A stretch of DNA of 64,000 nt, from positions 103,247,947 through 103,311,946 of the forward strand of contig OW799235.1 in NCBI GenBank assembly GCA_941918925.1. Reading direction: 5' to 3'. Under the pieces are notes generated by a model that worked only from the letters and a program-made list of their open reading frames with translations, ran no database searches and was not told the origin of the DNA. This document shows, piece after piece, positions 59,013 to 64,000 of the stretch (positions are counted from its first letter, which is position 1; each line of letters starts with the position of its first letter). The DNA is from Phyto melanocephala. Its lineage: Eukaryota > Arthropoda > Insecta > Diptera > Rhinophoridae. The translations under genes were made by a program, and so were the position numbers.

Positions 59013-61464
59013 GACATTTTCTGACAATAAACTGAAAATAAAGTTTTATCGTGACAACAGCCAAGTGTTGGACAGCCAGAAACATAGAGTGATTAAGAAG
59101 GACAAAATTTTTTAAACATTAACAAAGCACGGCACACTTACAAGCTGTATGATGGGTATATAAGATTAGACACAGTTGTGCCGAAAATGGCGCTAATACT
59201 AATACTAAAAGGGGGAGAATTGAGCTAGTGGTAGACAGAAAGGAAGTCATATTTTTTTAAGTTACACTGTTGATGGCGCCCTGGTTTACTTTCAAAAATT
59301 CTTTATGCCTGCCGGCAAAAGGAAATGGAATTAAGGAATTAAATTATCAAAAATAAGTTCAGTTATATGTATTATGTTTTCTCATATATCGCGATATTAA
59401 GGTGTTTGAAAGTTTAATATCTAATGTTTACTTAATACGAAAGCTTCGGTTCTTTAGAATGAGTATGATGTCAAAAATTATGAGAAAAGAAGAAGCACAC
59501 TGTTTTATAAAAAACAACTACTTTTGTTAACTAATAAAAAATATTAAAATCTATTTAGGCTTGATTTCTTTTTGTAACATTTTTATTATTACAAAGCATT
59601 TTCAATTATGATAAATGGAAAAAAACCTGAAAAGGTATGTTTTTCTTACTCTTGCCCAGTGGAATGCATATTCGAAACCAGCTACGATATTATTATTAGC
59701 ACTCTTTTGATTATTATTAAAAATATTATTAAAAGCTTATAAACGATAAAAACAACATCAGTAAAATTGCAAAGCAATAAAGCTATAATACCATTTAATA
59801 ATATATTTTTTTAACGTTTCTACTTCCGGTGAAAAAAATTTGTTACTAGTTTATAATTTTGATATGAAAAAAATATTTATAAAAATTTTAAAATATTTAA
59901 CAAATATAAAAAATTCATAAACATGTGTTAAACAATATTGGTATAAAGAGCTGCAATTAAAAAGATAAGTACAAACACTATAATTTATTAAATTAAATTA
60001 AACTCGTAATGCGATTTTTTCATGATTCTTTTATTAAACGTAATTAATGATAGCTTGCAACGATTTTATGTTTAAATAACAATAATACAATTTAATTAAA
60101 GTATATCGCTTTTATACTATGATTATCACACTACTGTTTTTTCTTTGCAAAAGAGAAAGAAGCTAAATTTGCCTTAAAAACCCGCTAACAATTTAAAACA
60201 TTTTAAATATTTTGTTCCTTTTGACTTTTATAAGATTCGCTCAACCCTTCAATTTTTAAGTAGAGCAAAACATTTCTTTTAATTTTTCTTTTTAGTATTT
60301 TATTAAAACACAGCCTATTTGACGATTTGATAAGAAGCAGTTTTTCATGCCCATATCATTTAAGATGCTAATTTTAATATACATTTTACACATCTTGAAG
60401 AAAATATCTTTTAAATGATATATTTTGTGTTAACAGCGACTGACAGACGGAGTTTAAAACTTTCAAAACTATCTTAGCTTTGCTTTGTTTTTTTGCATAC
60501 AAAAGAGATGTAAACCTTTTAGTCACTAGCTTTCATGTGCACAAGGTCTTCAATTTCTTGATTTATTGTGTTTTTGCATTAACCCTTATGTGCTTGATTA
60601 TTAATGCAAATCAACAACTCTTACTTTATAAGAAAATTTTGAATTATGTGTAATTACTAATTTATAAAATGTTTAAAATAGCTTATAACTCTGTCACTTC
60701 TACCTAATGTCGTACCCAAAGTACCGCTTACTGTTGCTGTAGTTAAAAGCAAAATTGAACATAATGATTACCTTGCAGGCTTTACACGTACACAAAAGAA
60801 AATTATTACCCAGGGACATATTTATCATGTTGATTTCAACTCATCTGTTACATACACAAACACTGACACACTCGCAAACACGATTACAAATATACATTTA
60901 TTCGGTGCGAGTAATATGCATGTAATAAAGACTACATACAATAAGGACAAAAGTAAAAAAAAAAAACATATAAAAAAGGGTAAGTATGTAAGGAAAACAA
61001 GGAAAAGGTGTGAAATGGTATATTTTAAGTGTGTAGAGTAGAAGAAAAGATACTTTGCAACAAACGAGTATATTGTATTTTCGAGGGCAGAATAATATTT
61101 TTTGGTGCTGTAAATAACTAGAGGCCTTATTAACAAACAGCGAGTAAAGTTTTTAGTAAAATTGAAATAAAGAATTTTTAGTCAAAAAAACTTTGAATTT
61201 AAGTTTTTAAAATATAAATATAATTTTAAGGAAGCATATTTAGAAAGAAAAACTAAATAAAAGTATTAATATTTTGCCCTTTAAAAATGGGACTCGTTAT
61301 ATTGCAAATAAAAATATTTTAATGCAATATATTTATTTAACAATGATCAACAAAATAATGGTGTATATTTTTGGCAAAGAAATTTGCAATTGTATTATGA
61401 GTATCGAATAATTATCCTAGATTCTACTACCACTGTGAATTAGTGGACACAAAAATATGTCGCC
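59013..61464. other. Non-coding, with a decayed HINE tail
   Basis: At 59153-59200 GGGTATATAAGATTAGACAC and GTGCCGAAAATGGCGC look like a mutated HINE 3' end. The rest, about 2.2 kb, shows no recognised feature. Confidence 0.35.
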
Positions 61465-61468
61465 TTAA
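61465..61468. repeat. TTAA target site, left
   Basis: TTAA directly outside the piggyBac-type end; matched at 62947-62950. Confidence 0.8.
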
Positions 61469-62946
61469 CCCTAGCCCTTATACCCAACTTTTTTACGTAA
61501 ACGTATACCCAAGTACAGGTGTGGCCAGTAACAATTATTTGTGTTTTTTCTTATAATTTATTAGCAAAAAATTTTTTTATTCATATAATTTGTACTTTAA
61601 TATATTAGCTAAGATTATAACTTGTTAGAATAAGTTTGCGTACATAGTGAAAACTTACCGTGGACGAGCAGATGTTCCCTTATCGTGACCGTACCCGTTT
61701 CACGCAATACATCTCATTTAATATATGAAGTATGGTATCAAAGTATGGTGGGTGTGTGATGCCAAAAGTTCTTACCCTCTGCATGGTCAAATATATAACG
61801 GACAAGCTATTACGGGAGAGGAAACTAATCAGGGTGAACGCGTAGTGAAGGATTTGGTAAGTCGATTTCATTGAAGCGGGCACAATAAAACAATGGACAA
61901 TTTTTTTACAAGCCATAATTTATTTCAAAACTTGTGGTCAATAAATTTAACTGCGGTTGAAACAGCACGTAAAAATAAGTCGCTCATACCCAAAGAAATG
62001 TTGGCTCCTAAATATCGCTCTGTGGAGTCAACAGTCTTCAGCTTTATGCCCAACATTTCCATGTGCTCATATGTGCCGAAAAAAAAAACAAGGCAGTTAT
62101 TGTTTTATCTTCAATGCATGATGATAACGCAATTATTACAAGCGGAAAGCCAGAAGTAGTCGAATTTTACAATAAAACAAAAGGAGGAGTGGATGTTATG
62201 GACCAACTGCTTGGAGAATATACTTGCCAAAGACAGACTAAGCGTTGGCCATTATCTCTATTTTTCAATATGATTGATTTGACAAAATAGTCAGCGTACA
62301 TCATATATTTTGAAAATAACGAAAACATCCCATTTAGTAAGCTAAGACGCAAACACTTTTTTCGCCAGCTCGCCAAGGAGCTATGTATGCCAGTAATTGA
62401 AAGTCGTTCAGTCAATGTTTAGGTATTGCGCAACTCCACGAAAAGTTGGCGATTTACAGTCAACGTCTGCAGCGACTAGTAAACGTGGAAAAAATCCAAA
62501 TTGAAGCTCCTTTTTGTGTTATTATCACGGCGAGCACAGAGGACGCACTCGTAATATATGCTCTGCTTGTAAACGGCCAATATGTGTTCAACATTCACGA
62601 AATTACTTTGTGTGCAAAATCTGCAATAATAGCCACAAAACTTTAATTAAAGTTATAATAAATAAAATAAAAACATTATATTACATAAATTGATTTATAT
62701 AATCAATTCATACAACTGCATGAGTGGCCACATCTGTACTTGGGTATACGTTCTTGGGGGTCTCGAGTTTAGAAGCTCATAGCTCCTCAAAGGCTTGATC
62801 TAGGATAATAATTGAGGTATCAGTTGACGCAGATTTCAGCCATTTTCTTAGATCTAAAGTTTTAGTAAAAAAGCATAAGCCATTTAGAAGGTGCATTACT
62901 CAGAAGTGTTAATGGCCACAGCTGTACTCGGGTATAAGGACTAGGG
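61469..62946 (+). mobile_element. piggyBac-type transposon, internally deleted (1478 bp)
   Basis: Left end CCCTAGCCCTTATACCC; right end, reversed, CCCTAGTCCTTATACCC; one mismatch in 17. TTAA lies on both sides. A sub-terminal repeat (GTATACCCAAGTACAGGTGT and GGCCA, 61503-61528) recurs inverted at the right end twice (about 62726-62751 and 62912-62936). About 1 kb shorter than autonomous piggyBac elements; the N-terminal part of the transposase is missing. Confidence 0.9.
61657..62646 (+). pseudogene. piggyBac transposase remnant
   Basis: It begins within the protein at LTVDEQMFPYRDRTRFTQYI (61657). It continues across frames with CDAKSSYPLHGQIYNG and ERVVKDLVSRF, then MDNFFTS (from 61893, second catalytic Asp) and ETARKNKSLIPKE. 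A frameshift in an A run (about 62080) leads to VIVLSSMHDD and KTKGGVDVMDQLLGEY (third catalytic Asp at 62192). A TAG at 62288 interrupts before SAYIIYFENNENIP. The C-terminal cysteine-rich domain survives out of frame as CSACKRPICVQHSRNYFVCK and IC. The N-terminal half, including the first catalytic Asp, is absent. Dead, but the order and motifs are unmistakable. Confidence 0.85.
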
Positions 62947-62950
62947 TTAA
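62947..62950. repeat. TTAA target site, right
   Basis: Matches 61465-61468. Confidence 0.8.
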
Positions 62951-63429
62951 GTAAGAAACTTTTCAAAAGTTCAATCTTTGTTCAAACCAGTTGAAAATAA
63001 AAGTAAAGGAAAATATTATATTGTTGTACAAAAATCGTTTACAAATAATTAAACTATTTTTAAATTGAACACACTGCATCAAGGAAAACTTTAAATAAAG
63101 GGTTATCTATTTAGTGGTTACAAAACAAGGCTATGAAACTTTGATCATCTGAAATGTTATTATTAAGCGAATGTTTTGTTTATTACGAATAATTATCGTT
63201 TGAAAAGGGAAAAACGCATGAATAACTTAAACTTACTACAATTTATATGATTCAAATGTGGCTTTCAACAATATTTCAGAAGAAAAAAAATACTCTATGA
63301 TACTCCAGACCATGGTACGCATCAAACATTATTGAAAGTAAGTACTAGACTACACGGGGTGTAAGGTAACAATTTGCTCTCACTTACTTAACAGCTGGTT
63401 ATCTTTAGAAGACAAAAAATAAATAAGTC
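62951..63429. other. Non-coding spacer
   Basis: Nothing recognised. Confidence 0.35.
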
Positions 63430-63995
63430 AATTTCGGGCACATTTTTTTGAAAGAGAACCCCAGAAAGTTAGTCGGGTGAGGGTCTGTATTATAAGGCGG
63501 TTGTTAAAAGACTTTTCAACCACTTTATTCTAAACAGTTTCTTAAGAGGTATTAAACAAATAGCCGAGTGTTGTTATAATAGAATATTTCATGTCTGGTC
63601 TCATATTCTGCACGTTTTTCACACAATGCTTATTTCAAACGAATTATTTGCTTTGATCTCATGTTCTCTGTGATAATCTGGCTAGATCAGACCACCAACA
63701 ACAAGGCATTAAGCACCTTGGGATATCGTTGACGATCCCTTTATCATCACAAGTAGTAGTTGGGCACAAAAATTAATTTCTTTTACGACCAAGCGGTATT
63801 TCTAACAAGTAAAATATTCTTTGAAGATCTATTGGTGTCAATTCTTATGTTGCCTGATTTCTATGTTTTTTAATAAATCCTTCAGTTTTCAAACAAATTG
63901 TTTCGTGAATAATTTCCATTGAATTTGCAAGATCTTAAGAAATTTGACAACAATTTTCATCAAGTAATGGCTCCAATTCTTGGTCTTCATAGTTT
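63430..63995 (-). pseudogene. Mariner transposase remnant (mauritiana/mellifera-like)
   Basis: On the minus strand from about 63992 the text reads YEDQELEPLLDENCCQIS, then LANSMEIIHETICLKTEGFI and ELTPIDLQRIF (helix-turn-helix and linker). It continues with CDDKGIVNDIP (the GDEKWIxYDNP first catalytic motif). Further along come EYETRHEIF, YYNNTRLFV (second motif, HDNARPHV) and QPPYNTDPHPT (third motif region). Order and spacing fit a classical mariner, a different lineage from the other mariner remnants here. Many stops; the 5' end lies at or beyond the window edge. Confidence 0.65.
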
Positions 63996-64000
63996 TTTTT

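Noticed and set aside
60825..61136. 103-codon minus-strand frame, hydrophobic
   Set aside because: Composition follows local T/A bias, with no family motif, start context or neighbour to support it.

Overview
The window looks like gene-poor, transposon-dense DNA from a higher fly (Brachycera, probably a calyptrate such as a blowfly or muscid). It is very AT-rich. It carries Helentron-derived DINE-1-like repeats, many decayed mariner copies, Jockey/CR1-type LINE debris, and an LTR element whose primer-binding site matches fly tRNA-Lys(CUU). I found no convincing host exon, tRNA or rRNA. Every protein signal I could recognise belongs to a transposable element.

Layout. 1-5.0 kb: a mariner fragment (370-860), a 912-bp internally deleted mariner with TA target sites (2512-3423) and a DINE-1-like HINE (4182-4978). 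5.07-17.18 kb: the centrepiece, a 12.1-kb Ty3/gypsy-type LTR retrotransposon with 4-bp target duplication GTTT, exceptionally long LTRs (3071 and 3069 bp, about three substitutions apart), tRNA-Lys(CUU) primer site, a Gag with an N-terminal RING-H2 finger, a canonical A AAA AAC -1 frameshift site, and a Pol with protease, RT, RNase H and integrase. Pol is interrupted by one frameshift and one nonsense codon.

17-35 kb: two copies of a 540-bp non-autonomous mariner subfamily (17259-17793 and 27305-27854), LINE remnants, a perfect-ended 522-bp MITE with TAA target sites (24342-24863), a hAT transposase remnant (27890-28560), a 37-bp inverted repeat (21448/21677) and large HINEs carrying a nested MITE. 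35.75-37.46 kb: a 1.7-kb hexanucleotide satellite with a 46-unit pure core. 38-51 kb: LINE tails and RT fragments, another mariner remnant and four more HINE copies or pieces. 51-64 kb: two TTAA-flanked piggyBac-type elements (51581-52342 and 61469-62946, the second with transposase remains), a LINE C-terminal fragment and two more mariner remnants, the last running off the end.

How the parts work together: only the LTR element preserves an expression logic that can be read from sequence. A TATA box starts the transcript inside the LTR, close to a small hairpin. tRNA-Lys primes reverse transcription, and Gag is made from the first frame. A minority of ribosomes slip at A AAA AAC to make Gag-Pol. 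The near-identical LTRs say it inserted recently. The two lesions in pol and the absence of a recognisable polypurine tract say this copy may depend on a helper or contain assembly errors.
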